From an uncultured Kordiimonas sp. (GTDB lineage Bacteria; Pseudomonadota; Alphaproteobacteria; Sphingomonadales; Kordiimonadaceae), in NCBI GenBank assembly GCA_947500295.1, contig CANMRM010000006.1, positions 62,001-126,000 on the forward strand: a stretch of 64,000 nt of DNA, given 5' to 3'. Below the pieces are notes generated by a model. It made no database searches and was not told where the DNA came from. It saw only the letters and a program-made list of their open reading frames with translations. This document shows positions 33,275-44,300 of this stretch, piece by piece. Numbering within the stretch: position 1 is the first letter of the stretch; each line of letters begins with the position of its first letter. The translations under genes were made by a program, and so were the position numbers.

Positions 33275-35140
33275 GTGTCGGAACAAAAGACGCAGCAAAA
33301 AGCAGATACGCAGGGGTCGGGCGGTCACTGGGCCACCGTTGTCAGTCTGCTGCCATTCTTGTGGGCTCAAGGACGGATGGACCTGAAAGTTCGCGTGATT
33401 GGCGCCATGGCGCTTCTGGTGCTTGCAAAGCTGATCGGCGTGTATGTCCCGTTCATATTTAAAGATGCAGTTGACGCCCTGACAGGGGACGCACGGGTTG
33501 GCGGAGAGCAATTGCTGGCGGTTGTGCCTGTGGCGCTCATTATCGGATACGGCATAGCGCGTGTAATGACGTTGCTTTTTGGAGAGCTGCGAGACGCCGT
33601 GTTTGTCAAGGTTGGTCAGCACGCGATGCGCCAGATTGCCCTTAATACCTTTCGGCACTTGCATGCGCTTTCAATGCGCTTTCACATGGAAAGAAAAACA
33701 GGTGGCTTAAGCCGCATAATTGAACGTGGCACCCGTGGCATCGATTTTTTACTGCGGTTTATGTTGTTCAACATATTGCCAACACTTTTGGAAATTGTTC
33801 TGATTTCGTCTATTTTCTGGGTCAAATTCGGATTTTATTACGCACTGGTGACTTTCGTTTGTCTCGTCAGCTACATTTATTTCACTACGGCGATAACCGA
33901 CTGGCGCCTCAAATTCCGTCGCGAAATGAATGAGCAAGACACAAAGGCGAACTCCAAAGCCATCGATAGCTTGCTGAATTATGAAACCGTCAAATATTTC
34001 ACCAACGAGGCTTACGAAAGTAGTCGTTATGACACAGCGCTTGCTCGATACGAATCTGCGGCTGTGCGCAGCCAGCTGTCGCTGACACTGCTAAATGTCG
34101 GGCAAGGTTTTATTATTTCGTTGGGACTGGTTATTGTTCTGTGGATGGCGGCCTCTGGCGTGGTTGACGGCCGGTTCACAATTGGTGAATTTGTGCTCGT
34201 TAACAGCCTTCTAATTCAGATCTACGTGCCCCTTAATTTCCTTGGATTTGTTTATCGGGAGATAAAGCAATCGCTGACAGACATGGAGAAAATGTTTGAG
34301 GTGATTGCGACAGACGCTGACGTGTCTGACGCGCCTCAGGCACAAGAACTGGTCGTTGATGGTGGCGCAATTTCCTTCAGTGATGTGTGTTTCGAATATA
34401 ATCCGGACAGGCGCATCCTCCACGGGATCAGCTTTGAGGTGCCTGCTGGGACGACAACCGCCATTGTTGGTGCAAGCGGGGCGGGAAAGTCGACGATTTC
34501 ACGTATCCTGTTTCGCTTTTACGACATTGCAGGCGGGAAGGTCACCATTGATGGCCAGAACATCAACGAAGTGACGCAACAAAGCCTGCGTCAGGAGATT
34601 GGCGTAGTTCCACAGGACACAGTGCTATTTAACGACACAATCTTTTACAACATTCAGTATGGTCGACCAGCCGCCTCCGAAGAGGAGGTGCTGGAGGCCG
34701 CCAAACTCGCGCAGATTCACGATTTTATTATTGGTTTGCCGCAAGGATACCAATCCCAGGTCGGGGAACGAGGCCTTAAATTGTCCGGCGGCGAAAAGCA
34801 ACGGGTTGCCATTGCGCGTACCATCCTCAAAAACCCATCGATCCTGCTTCTGGACGAAGCGACATCTGCTCTCGATAGCCAGACGGAACGCGGCATTCAG
34901 GCTGCATTTGACGAAATTTCCGAGGGTAGGACAACGCTTGTGATCGCTCACCGGCTTTCAACGGTTATCGGCGCCGACGAAATTCTTGTTATGGATGCTG
35001 GTCATATAGTCGAAAGAGGTGCCCATGAAGACCTGCTCGCTTTAGAGGGCATGTATCACGCCATGTGGCAGCGCCAGCAGGAGGTGTCCGAAGTGGAAGA
35101 GAAGCTGGGAGTGCTTTCAGATATGCCGACAGTGGGCTGA
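33275..35140 (+). CDS. ABC exporter of the Atm1/HMT1 (ABCB6/7) family
   Basis: The product (about 621 aa) is a half-transporter: six membrane segments (about 30-310) and a C-terminal ATPase with Walker A GASGAGKST, Q-loop VVPQDTVLFN, signature LSGGEKQRVAIARTILK, Walker B ILLLDEATS and H-loop IAHRLS. The membrane domain carries Atm1-type motifs (NYETVKYFTNE, FGELRDAVF). Bacterial members export glutathione-metal or glutathione-sulfur compounds and support heavy-metal tolerance. The start is set at GTG 33275 because GGAGG lies 7 bases upstream; ATG 33248 and GTG 33200 are in-frame alternatives. It stands alone between katG and a TBDR. Family certain, substrate inferred. Confidence 0.93.
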   Translation: MSEQKTQQKADTQGSGGHWATVVSLLPFLWAQGRMDLKVRVIGAMALLVLAKLIGVYVPFIFKDAVDALTGDARVGGEQLLAVVPVALIIGYGIARVMTLLFGELRDAVFVKVGQHAMRQIALNTFRHLHALSMRFHMERKTGGLSRIIERGTRGIDFLLRFMLFNILPTLLEIVLISSIFWVKFGFYYALVTFVCLVSYIYFTTAITDWRLKFRREMNEQDTKANSKAIDSLLNYETVKYFTNEAYESSRYDTALARYESAAVRSQLSLTLLNVGQGFIISLGLVIVLWMAASGVVDGRFTIGEFVLVNSLLIQIYVPLNFLGFVYREIKQSLTDMEKMFEVIATDADVSDAPQAQELVVDGGAISFSDVCFEYNPDRRILHGISFEVPAGTTTAIVGASGAGKSTISRILFRFYDIAGGKVTIDGQNINEVTQQSLRQEIGVVPQDTVLFNDTIFYNIQYGRPAASEEEVLEAAKLAQIHDFIIGLPQGYQSQVGERGLKLSGGEKQRVAIARTILKNPSILLLDEATSALDSQTERGIQAAFDEISEGRTTLVIAHRLSTVIGADEILVMDAGHIVERGAHEDLLALEGMYHAMWQRQQEVSEVEEKLGVLSDMPTVG

Positions 35141-35418
35141 TCTGACCATTGTTTGATCTGGGCAAGCAAGTGCCGGCTTGCCTTGGTCAGGAAACCACCG
35201 TTTTTTGCGCCTGCAGGGGGTGCATTTTTGGTGCCGCTAAACTCTCCCGCCGTGCGGTGGGAGTCGCCGCTGAATGCCTGCGCAAATAGGTCGCGGAACG
35301 TTCCATTGAACTACAGTTTAGTGCAGAAGTGTTGCACATCCTCAGTGGATTAACGATAACGACAGCGTTTGTTCGCGTTGGCCGATAGTGTACGGCTTTA
35401 AATGGTTGGAAAAATTCA

Positions 35419-37425
35419 ATGACCGGCAGGTGGCTCCATTCCATTTTGATCATGTCAGCGTACAGCCTGCTTGACGCTCAGTGGGGTGGTGTTCAGGCCT
35501 GGGAAACCAACACATATGAAGATGTTGAGACTGTTGAGGTCACAGCTGAAAGACCACAGGAAATCAGGCGCGCCCCTGGCTCGGTTTCGGGTATCTCCAG
35601 AGATCAATTGGTATTTGTGGCCCCCAGCACACTAGCGGATATCTTATTGCTGGCTCCTTCCGTTAATGTACGCACCAATTCAAGAGGTGAAGTGCTGGCG
35701 TCAATTCGGGGAAGTGGAGAGCGTCAGCTTGGAGTTTTTTGGCAGGGAATACCCATCAACGTCCCTTGGGACAACAGGTTTGATTTAAGCCTGATTCCGG
35801 CAGCTGGAATTTCATCGGCTACAGTGCATGTGGGTCCTTCAGCCGTTGGTTATGGCGCCAACACAGCAGGTGGAATTGTTGAATTGGCCTCAAATGCGGA
35901 GCCCGCTTTGGAGGGGCAGGCGTTTGCTGGCAGTGGCGGTATGGCGGGATTGGAGGCGTTGTTTGCAACAAAAGCGTCGGCTTTTGATGGGCAGGTTGCC
36001 TTTTCGTATCTGAATTTGGACGGCAGAGTGTCGCCCGCCGCGGGGGCGTTGTTTTCGGAAGATAACAACGGCCTGCTGACCAATACAGACAGGCAGACCA
36101 CAAATGTAGCAGCCAATGCCGCCTGGCAAGTTGGCGATGTGAAAACTGGGGTGTCGTTCCTTCACTCGCAGGCCGAGTACGGCATTGCACCAGAGCAGGG
36201 GCGGCGGGTCGATCCTGCAAACTCGAGGTTTTGGCGGTTTCCCGATACAGACCACACACTCGTTGCCGGACACCTGGAACTTCCGTTGGGGTCGCAGTCT
36301 TTGGCTCGGGCGCGTTTTTGGTATCAGGGATTTGAGCAGGAAATTCAGTCTTTTACAAATGCTGAGTATAGCGAGATTGAGTCCCGCCAATTTGATGACA
36401 ATGACACAATCGGTGCCAGGTTTCAGTTTGTTCAGGCCAATGGAGAACACTCGTCCACTCTCAGTGCAACGGGTCTTTGGTCGCGGCATGAGCAACTGGA
36501 GATAATGCCGAACTCTGAAGCTAGTGAAGCTGATGTTTTTACTCATTTTCTTGGAAGTGCTGCGATAGACCATCAACGCCCGATTGGGCAGTCCGTAAGC
36601 TTGCACATTGGCTTGGGGGTTGACGTATTTAGCCCCCGCCGGACAGCGGGACGGGAAAGCATTGGTGACTTCAATGGCACAAATGCCTCAATAAATCTGG
36701 TGTCCAATCACGCCAGAAACTGGGTCTTCAGGCTGGGCGCCGGCCGAAAGGTGCGGCTGCCGACCATGCGCGAGCTCTTTGGAGAGGCACTTGGCCGTTT
36801 TATAGTCAATGCGGACCTGAAGACCGAGCGGAGCTGGTTTTACGAAGTGTCTGCGAGGCGCATCTGGAGCAACGGCTCGATAGAAATAACCCCCTTTTAC
36901 GTTGATACGAAAGATACGCTGGACCAAACCAGAATTCTGGTGGACGGGAACTTGTTGCGACAGCGAGTAAATCTTGCGGGCAGCCGCAGCTATGGCATTG
37001 AAACCAAATTAAATCTTCAATTGGCTTCAGGGCTGACACTGGACGGCAATGCCACCTGGAACCGAAATCGAGCAAAGTCAGATTCAGTTGCCAAATCAGC
37101 TCGTCGTCTTTACCTTTCGGATCGTCCCAATTGGCTTGCGCGTCTAAACGTTCGCTACCAGTTAGGAGCGTGGACCACTCTAGGGCTATCAGTGGTGCAT
37201 AGGGGCGCGGCCAAATCGGAAGCGGCAGGCGGTGAGTTTCTGGACTTGTCACCTGCAACGACTGTAGATTTAACGGCAAGACATAGTCTTTCCATCGCGC
37301 CGGGTGGGTCAAATATCGAGCTGTTCGCTCAACTTGATAATTTGACAGATACATTTTTGGAACCTCAGTTGGGTTTGCCTGATCCTGGGCGAACCTTTAA
37401 GCTGGGGCTGCGGGCTGCGTTCTAG
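35419..37425 (+). CDS. TonB-dependent outer-membrane receptor, 668 aa
   Basis: This is a smaller, BtuB/FepA-like receptor. The N-terminus (MTGRWLHSILIMSAYSLLDA) is a plausible signal peptide. The TonB box is VETVEVTAERPQEIRR; the plug includes VRTNSRGEVLASIRGSGERQ and ATVHVGPSAVGYGANTAGGI. The barrel (about 170-668) ends RTFKLGLRAAF. It is followed after 15 bp by a PepSY-type inner-membrane protein, a pairing common for iron- or copper-chelate uptake where the membrane partner may help metal reduction. The 278 bp upstream contain a GC-rich hairpin near 35244-35265 and no recognised riboswitch. Confidence 0.92.
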   Translation: MTGRWLHSILIMSAYSLLDAQWGGVQAWETNTYEDVETVEVTAERPQEIRRAPGSVSGISRDQLVFVAPSTLADILLLAPSVNVRTNSRGEVLASIRGSGERQLGVFWQGIPINVPWDNRFDLSLIPAAGISSATVHVGPSAVGYGANTAGGIVELASNAEPALEGQAFAGSGGMAGLEALFATKASAFDGQVAFSYLNLDGRVSPAAGALFSEDNNGLLTNTDRQTTNVAANAAWQVGDVKTGVSFLHSQAEYGIAPEQGRRVDPANSRFWRFPDTDHTLVAGHLELPLGSQSLARARFWYQGFEQEIQSFTNAEYSEIESRQFDDNDTIGARFQFVQANGEHSSTLSATGLWSRHEQLEIMPNSEASEADVFTHFLGSAAIDHQRPIGQSVSLHIGLGVDVFSPRRTAGRESIGDFNGTNASINLVSNHARNWVFRLGAGRKVRLPTMRELFGEALGRFIVNADLKTERSWFYEVSARRIWSNGSIEITPFYVDTKDTLDQTRILVDGNLLRQRVNLAGSRSYGIETKLNLQLASGLTLDGNATWNRNRAKSDSVAKSARRLYLSDRPNWLARLNVRYQLGAWTTLGLSVVHRGAAKSEAAGGEFLDLSPATTVDLTARHSLSIAPGGSNIELFAQLDNLTDTFLEPQLGLPDPGRTFKLGLRAAF

Positions 37426-37452
37426 GCCCGGATCTGAGATTTGGGGGCAGGC

Positions 37453-38016
37453 TTGAAGCCACAGGTTTTACTACGGAAAATCCACCACTGGGGTTCAATC
37501 CTCATTGCTCTGCCGTTGTTTTTGATGATAGGCGCAGGCATCTTTTTGATGTTGAAAAAAGAAATCAGCTGGATTCAGCCTGAAACCGTGACCGGCAGTG
37601 TGTCTGGTGTTCCACCGCTTACAATGCAGCAGATGCTTGCCGCAGCCAAACAGGTGCCGGAAGCCCGGGACTGGGAGTGGACAGAACTCGAAAGAGTGGA
37701 TTTCAAACCTGGCAAAGGAGTTGTCAAGATTGTCGGGCCCAACGACTATGAAGTCCAAATTGATACGCACACCGGTGACATATTGCAGGTTGCTTATCGC
37801 AGGTCAGATTTTATCGAAAGTCTACACGACGGCAGTTTTTTTGGTGACGAAACCAAACTGTTCATTTTTCTGCCGGCAGGAATAGTACTTTTTGTGCTTT
37901 GGGGAACAGGTATCTATTTGTTTTTCCTGCCGCATTTATCAAAACGCAAAAGAAAAACAAGCAAGCGCGTTCAAAAAAACGAGCGCTCACAGGGGGTGCG
38001 ACAGCCTGCCGAATAA
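37453..38016 (+). CDS. PepSY-associated membrane protein
   Basis: The product (about 187 aa) has an N-terminal LRKIHHWGSILIALPLFLMI helix and a periplasmic PepSY-like domain (about 45-125). A second helix follows (FIFLPAGIVLFVLWGTGIYL) and then a basic cytoplasmic tail. PepSY membrane proteins are often encoded next to TBDRs for metal chelates and include ferric reductase-like members; the His residues near the first helix could bind haem. The only possible starts are TTG 37441 and TTG 37453, since the first in-frame ATG lies after the first helix. TTG 37453 is preferred because GGGGGCAGG precedes it. It forms an operon with the receptor. Confidence 0.85.
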   Translation: MKPQVLLRKIHHWGSILIALPLFLMIGAGIFLMLKKEISWIQPETVTGSVSGVPPLTMQQMLAAAKQVPEARDWEWTELERVDFKPGKGVVKIVGPNDYEVQIDTHTGDILQVAYRRSDFIESLHDGSFFGDETKLFIFLPAGIVLFVLWGTGIYLFFLPHLSKRKRKTSKRVQKNERSQGVRQPAE

Positions 38017-38093
38017 TTCCACACAGTCATAGCCATTGAAATCGGACAAAACCCTGGGACAAGGGCGTTCGCTTCATTAAGGGGAGATACATA

Positions 38094-41000
38094 ATGAAAC
38101 TCAAATACAAACTTGCCGCCCTGTTAGCGGGAACCGCATTGATGAGCAGTGTCAGCTTGTCGCCTGCTTTCTCTCAAACAGACGAAGATGATTATTTTGT
38201 ACCTCCTGAGTATCTGGACGGACTTCAATATAGAAATATTGGTCCCTGGCGTGGTGGTCGGGTCACGGCTGTCGCCGGCACCACAAGTGACACACGAGTC
38301 TATTACATGGGGGCAACCGGTGGCGGTGTCTGGAAAACCACGAACGCTGGTGGCGACTGGGTCAATGTATCGGACAAATATTTTAAAACAGGTTCGGTGG
38401 GGGCAATTGCTGTCGCGCCGTCTGATCCCAATGTCGTTGTCGCCGGGATGGGGGAATCCCCCTTCCGCGGTGTAGCCTCTTCACATGGTGACGGTGTCTA
38501 TATTTCCAAAGACGCGGGCAAGACGTGGAAAAATATGGGGCTTGCTAACAGTCGCCAGATTTCGACGGTTCACATCCACCCAACTGACCCTGATACGATC
38601 TGGGTTGCTGTGCAGGGCTCTCCTTGGGCCCCAACGGAAGATCGCGGTGTTTACAAGTCGACGGACGGTGGTGAAACGTGGAACCGCACTTTGTTTGTAG
38701 ATGAAACAACGGGCGCAATTGACCTGACGGTGGACGCAAATAATCCAAGAATTCTCTATGCTGCTATGTGGGACACAGACCGGGAACCTTGGCTCATTCG
38801 CTCTGGCGGTCCGGGGTCCGCGATATGGAAATCTGTAGACGGTGGTGAAACCTGGGAAAAAACCGGTAAAGGCCTGCCCGATGAAATGGGCAAGGTAGGC
38901 GTTATTGCGTCACCAGCAAAGTCGGGCCTTGTTTGGGCCATCGTCGAGGCGAAAGAAAAGGGCGGCCTCTATAAGTCAACAAACGGTGGTGAAAGCTGGG
39001 CGCATGTAAACGGTGACCGTCGCCTGCATGCGCGGTCCTGGTACTACATGCACATATTTGCCGACCCTCAGGATGAGCACACCGTGTATGTTCTAAACGC
39101 ACCCTTCATGAAATCCATTGACGGCGGCAAGAGCTTCACACAAATCAGTGTGCCGCACGGCGATACTCATGATTTATGGATAAACCCTGACAACCCTGAG
39201 ATCATGGTCAACGCCAATGATGGCGGCGGCACTGTTTCGCTTGACGGTGCAAAAAGCTGGTCGACAATCTACAACCAGCCAACAGTGCAGTTTTACCGGG
39301 TCAATGCCGACAATAATTTTGCCTACAAGGTCTATGGCGGCCAGCAGGACAACAGCACCGTTGCGTTGCTGAGCCGGGCACCAGACGGTTCGATCGGACT
39401 TGAGGACTTTCATGCTGTATCTGGTTGTGAGAGCGGGTTTGTTGGTTTCGACCCTGACGCTGTTCGTTATGCGTATTCGGGGTGCTATCTTGGCCAGATC
39501 GAGGAATATGATTTCGAAACAGAGACGGAACGTAGCGTAAGTGCTTATCCTGAAGTCTCATTTGGCAACCCGCCAAAAAACCGGAAATACCGCTTCAACT
39601 GGAACGCTCCTATCCTGGTGTCGCACCACGACAGGTCAGCGATCTATCACGCAGGCAACAAACTGCTGAAATCAACGGACAGGGGAGTGAGCTGGACCGA
39701 AGTCAGCCCAGACCTCACACGTAATGATCCAGAAACTCAGGGGCCGATGGGAGCTCCCATCACCAATGAAGTGTCGGAGAACTACAATACCATCACCTAT
39801 GTAGAAGAGAGTGAGCATGAAGCTGGCACATTCTATGTGGGCACAGATGATGGCCTTGTTCATATCACCCGGGACGATGGTGCCAACTGGCAAAATATTA
39901 CGCCGCGCGGTATTGGAGCAGCGTTGGTGAATGCGATCGATGTGTCGCCTCATGATCCGGCTACAGCCTATGTGGCAGTAACCAAATACAAGGAAAACGA
40001 TCACGAGCCGCTGATCTTCAAGACGACAAATTACGGTAGGCGCTGGCAGCAAATTGCCGACGGTATCCGGGATGGTGATTTTGTCCGTGTTGTTCGTGAA
40101 GACACCGAACGCAGAGCCATGCTTTATGCTGGAACCGAAACCGGCATGTATGTCTCTTTTGATGACGGCGACAACTGGCAACCGCTGCAGATGAACCTTC
40201 CGCATGTGCCCGTTACCGACCTCAAAGTGCACGGAAAAGACCTGGTTCTTTCGACCCAGGGCCGTGGCTTCTGGATCCTGGACGATGTGTCGCCCCTGAG
40301 GCAGATGCAGGCAAGTGTAGATGACGGCGCAACGCTGTTTTCGCCATCAACAGCCTATCATGTGTTCACGTCCGGCGGGCGCAACGGTGGCCCAACCAGC
40401 CCCAATCCGCCATCGGGCGCATCTATTTTCTATAGTCTGACAGAGGTCCCGGAAGACGGTATCAAGCTCGAAATACTGGATGCGGAAGGCTCTGTTGTTC
40501 GCACGCTTAAGTCTGACAAGAAAAAAGGCGAAAAAGGCGGCGGGAATGGCAGCAGCTATAATCTGCCGATGAAATCCGGTCTCAATCGGGCGCAGTGGGA
40601 TTTGCGAACGGACGCCCTGAAGCCGATTAAAGGATTGTGGTCGGTCGCTGGCGGCAGTGACAGAAAGGTCGATGGCTATGTCATCGCGCCGGGAACCTAT
40701 ACTGCCCGGCTGACTGTTGGCGATGACAGTTTCGAACAGGGCTTTTCTGTTGCATGGGACCCGCGTCTGGACATCTCACAAGAGTTGATCGCGGAACAAA
40801 CCACTATGGTGGGGCAAGCCTTTGATATGCTCGCCGAGTTGCAGCGGTCGGTCGTTTCAATGCGCAAGGCCAAGAAGCAGGCGAAAACCATTGCTGAAGC
40901 AAATGATGACCACGAAGCGTTGAAGGCTGCTGGGGATGCAGCCGTGGAAGCAATTGAAGCCTGGGAAAAAGGGCTCATCAACACGGAGCGTGAATTCTTC

Positions 41001-41249
41001 CAGGATGTACTCAACTGGCCGGACAAATTGCATTCTGATCTGCAGTTCCTGGTTGGCAGCCTGAATGGTGGTATCCCGCCGGTCAATGCGGGCACTAAAC
41101 AGCGCTTTGAGGATGTGGCTGCCATTTACCGGGATGCCATGACGGCGCGTGATGCCGTCGTTTCCGGTGAAATTGCAGCCTTCAATCAGGCATTTGCAGA
41201 CAGTGGTCTTGCCGCTGTCGCAGTTCCAAGCTTTACAGAAACGGAATAA
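38094..41249 (+). CDS. secreted BNR/VPS10-like beta-propeller protein 1 of 3
   Basis: The 1051-aa product has a signal peptide (ending near SPAFSQ) and about ten BNR-type repeats (S-x-D-x-G-x-x-W), for example KSTDGGETW, KSVDGGETW and KSTNGGESW, spread over residues 75-720. These form large propellers as in the VPS10/sortilin and 'BNR glycosyl hydrolase-like' families. Residues about 790-890 resemble a FlgD-type Ig domain (NRAQWDLRTDA), and the end is helical. No catalytic residues could be named, so hydrolase action is unproven; a carbohydrate- or peptide-binding role is equally possible. It is the first of three adjacent paralogues, preceded by AAGGGGAG. Confidence 0.88.
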   Translation: MKLKYKLAALLAGTALMSSVSLSPAFSQTDEDDYFVPPEYLDGLQYRNIGPWRGGRVTAVAGTTSDTRVYYMGATGGGVWKTTNAGGDWVNVSDKYFKTGSVGAIAVAPSDPNVVVAGMGESPFRGVASSHGDGVYISKDAGKTWKNMGLANSRQISTVHIHPTDPDTIWVAVQGSPWAPTEDRGVYKSTDGGETWNRTLFVDETTGAIDLTVDANNPRILYAAMWDTDREPWLIRSGGPGSAIWKSVDGGETWEKTGKGLPDEMGKVGVIASPAKSGLVWAIVEAKEKGGLYKSTNGGESWAHVNGDRRLHARSWYYMHIFADPQDEHTVYVLNAPFMKSIDGGKSFTQISVPHGDTHDLWINPDNPEIMVNANDGGGTVSLDGAKSWSTIYNQPTVQFYRVNADNNFAYKVYGGQQDNSTVALLSRAPDGSIGLEDFHAVSGCESGFVGFDPDAVRYAYSGCYLGQIEEYDFETETERSVSAYPEVSFGNPPKNRKYRFNWNAPILVSHHDRSAIYHAGNKLLKSTDRGVSWTEVSPDLTRNDPETQGPMGAPITNEVSENYNTITYVEESEHEAGTFYVGTDDGLVHITRDDGANWQNITPRGIGAALVNAIDVSPHDPATAYVAVTKYKENDHEPLIFKTTNYGRRWQQIADGIRDGDFVRVVREDTERRAMLYAGTETGMYVSFDDGDNWQPLQMNLPHVPVTDLKVHGKDLVLSTQGRGFWILDDVSPLRQMQASVDDGATLFSPSTAYHVFTSGGRNGGPTSPNPPSGASIFYSLTEVPEDGIKLEILDAEGSVVRTLKSDKKKGEKGGGNGSSYNLPMKSGLNRAQWDLRTDALKPIKGLWSVAGGSDRKVDGYVIAPGTYTARLTVGDDSFEQGFSVAWDPRLDISQELIAEQTTMVGQAFDMLAELQRSVVSMRKAKKQAKTIAEANDDHEALKAAGDAAVEAIEAWEKGLINTEREFFQDVLNWPDKLHSDLQFLVGSLNGGIPPVNAGTKQRFEDVAAIYRDAMTARDAVVSGEIAAFNQAFADSGLAAVAVPSFTETE

Positions 41250-41257
41250 AAATGGAG

Positions 41258-41284
41258 AAGAGGGTGCTGTCGGCACCCTCTTTC
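41258..41284 (+). terminator. intrinsic terminator after BNR protein 1
   Basis: AAGAGGGTGC-TGTCG-GCACCCTCTT forms a 10-bp perfect stem with its T-run (TCTTTC) at the 3' edge, nine bases after the stop codon. Confidence 0.85.
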
Positions 41285-41303
41285 TATTCGATGGGAGAGG
41301 ATC

Positions 41304-44300
41304 GTGAAAAACATATTTAAAACAATGACCTGTGCTGCCGCTTTAATGTTGGGCTCAGCAGGCGCACAAGCCGATATTGAGAGTGATCTCCTTGCAGGCA
41401 TGAAGGCGCGGGTTGTCGGGCCTGCAGCCATGAGTGGTCGTGTGGCTGCGATTGATGCAGTTGCGTCGGACCCAAACCACATTGTCGTAGGTGCCGCAAC
41501 TGGCGGTGTATGGATTTCAAGCAATGGTGGCCTGAACTGGACCCCGGTTTTTGATGAGCAAGAGTGTGCATCGATTGGCGCTGTTGCCATCAACCAATCA
41601 AACCCAGATGTTATTTGGGTTGGCACGGGTGAAGGAAATACCCGGAACTCTACGTCAATTGGTTGTGGGATGTTCAAGTCACTGGATGGTGGCAAAACCT
41701 GGAACAAAATCGGGCTCGAGAACTCCGAACGCATCAACCGCATCGCGCTCCATCCGACCGACCCCAACGTCGCATATGCGGCTGTATTGGGCGCGCTGTG
41801 GGGCGATAGTGAAGAGCGGGGCCTCTATAAGACCATTGATGGTGGTGAAACCTGGACCCGCCTTCTTTATGCCAACGAAAGCACGGGCGCTACTGATGTT
41901 CAGATGGACCCGTCAAACCCTAACAAGCTGTTTGCCTCTATGTGGCAATTCAGGCGTTGGCCTTATTTCTTTAAGTCCGGAGGAGAAGGCTCGGGGCTGT
42001 TTGTATCGCATGATGCAGGCGAAACATGGGAACAGCTAACCCAGGAAGACGGATTGCCTGAAGGTGAGCTTGGCAGGTCTGCTTTCACAATTTCTCGCAG
42101 CAACCCAAACCGTGTGTATGCGCTCATTGAGGCCGAAAAGAGTGTGTTGTCGCGCTCTGACGACGGTGGTCGTACCTGGTCTACTATCAACTCCGACTTC
42201 GATATTAATGACCGGCCTTTCTACTATAACGACATTGCTGTCGACCCCAAAAACCCGGATCGCGTTTACCGCATTGGCTCGCGGGTGAAGATGTCAATCG
42301 ACGGCGGCAAAACCTTCGATTTCATTGACGCAATCGCTTGCTGTGCGCCGACCAATACGATCCATATCGACAATCACGCGTGGTGGATCAATCCGGCAGA
42401 CCCACGTCATATGATAGATGGCAACGATGGGGGTATCGCGATTACGCGAGACGGCGGTGATACTTGGCGTTTTGTTGAAAACCTGCCGCTAGCGCAATTC
42501 TATCACATCGCTGTTGATAATGATCTGCCATACAATATCTACGGCGGATTGCAGGACAACGGTGCGTGGCGCGGACCATCGGAGGTATTCGAGAACGGAG
42601 GAATTCGTAATCTTCACTGGCAAGAAGTTGCCTTTGGTGACGGATTTGACACAATTCCGCACCCCAACAACAGCCGTGAAGGCATCTCCATGAGCCAGGG
42701 CGGGTTTCTGGTCGACTGGAACCTGGACACAGGCGAACGTCGCCTTGTTCGCCCAAAAGGGCCGGAAGATGGCACAGAGCTCCGGTTCAACTGGAATGCC
42801 GGCTTTGCTCAAAGCTCATTTGATGTGAACACCATCTTTTATGGCAGCCAGTTTGTTCACAAATCTACTGATCGCGGTAAAACTTGGCAGATCATCAGCG
42901 GGGATATGACGACAAACAATCCTGATTTCCAGACGTTCAAGGAAAGCGGGGGCATAACGCCTGATGTGACAGCTGCTGAAAACTATACGACGATCACTGC
43001 GATCAATCCGTCACCCCTCGATGCCAACGTCATATGGGTTGGTACAGACGATGGTCGTGTGCATGTAACTCGTGATGGCGGCGCAACCTGGACCAGCGTT
43101 GAAGACAATATTCGCCGCGGACCGGACCGGGGCTGGATACCGATGATCGAGCCATCAAGGTTTGACCCATCGGTTGCCTTCATTACCGTTGATGATCACC
43201 GTCGGGGTGACCACAAGCCATACGTCTACAGGATGGAAAATTACGGCCAGCGTTGGCGTCCGTTAACGTCCGATGATCTGAGTGGATACGCGCTCTCGAT
43301 CCGGCAGGACCATGTTGATGAAAACTTGCTGTTCCTGGGCACCGAGTTTGGTCTCTTTTTCTCCACAAACGCAGGGCGTGATTGGACAAAATGGACAGAA
43401 GGCGTACCTACCGTCTCGGTGATGGATATGGCCATTCATCAAGGCGAAAACGATCTTGTGCTGGGCACTCACGGCCGTTCGGCATTTGTGATCGACGACT
43501 ATAGCGCTTTGCGCGGCCTGGATGAGGCCACGCTGGGAGAAGACGTCAAAATTCTCTCACTGGCAGATGGTATGCAGTACCAGGCCAATCAGACACCTGG
43601 AACACGTTTTCCGGGCAATGGCGAATTCAGGGCAGTTAACGAGCCATTCGGTGTGATGATTACCTTCGTGGCATCCGGTGATGATTTGCCTCACCCTGAC
43701 GCAGCAAAAGAAAAAGCGCGTCAGGTTGCCATGCGAGCGGCTGCGGCTGATGGCGGCGAGAATGCTGACGAGAAAAAAGGCCCAGGCAAAAAAGTAACGA
43801 TCAAGGTTGCAGATGCCAGTGGCCAGACCATTCGCACTTTCAAAGCCGATGCTCATAAAGGCATCAACCGGGTCATGTGGAATATGCGCGAGGATGGTAT
43901 CAGACAGGCTCCGCCAGCCCGCCCTCGGCCTGACGACACACTTCCCGCTGGCCTTGAAGTTTTGCCTGGCACCTATTCGGTGACGGTCGAGTATGGTGAA
44001 AACAGCGATAGCGGCTCTGTGGACGTGATTGCTGATCCACGGTCCACCTTCAGCCTGGAAGCGCAAGCCGCAAACTATCAGATGAGGAAGGAGCTCCTTG
44101 GGCTCAATCAGCAAATCCAGTCCGCGCTTACAAACGTGATGGAGGCCGTGAGGGATGTTGACACTCTGATGGCTCTCATCAAGTCGGCAACGCCTTCTGA
44201 TGACAAAGACGCTTATAAAGACCTTTCAAAGCAAGCAGGTGACGTTAAAAAGGCTTTTGAGGAAATGGAAAAACGTTTCCGCAGCCCTCGGGGTACACGT

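Noticed and set aside
35141-35418. Cobalamin or other riboswitch ahead of the BtuB/FepA-like receptor
   Set aside because: I looked for the B12-box and the conserved GGGAA and GCCACTG elements and did not find them; only an 8-bp GC hairpin is present.
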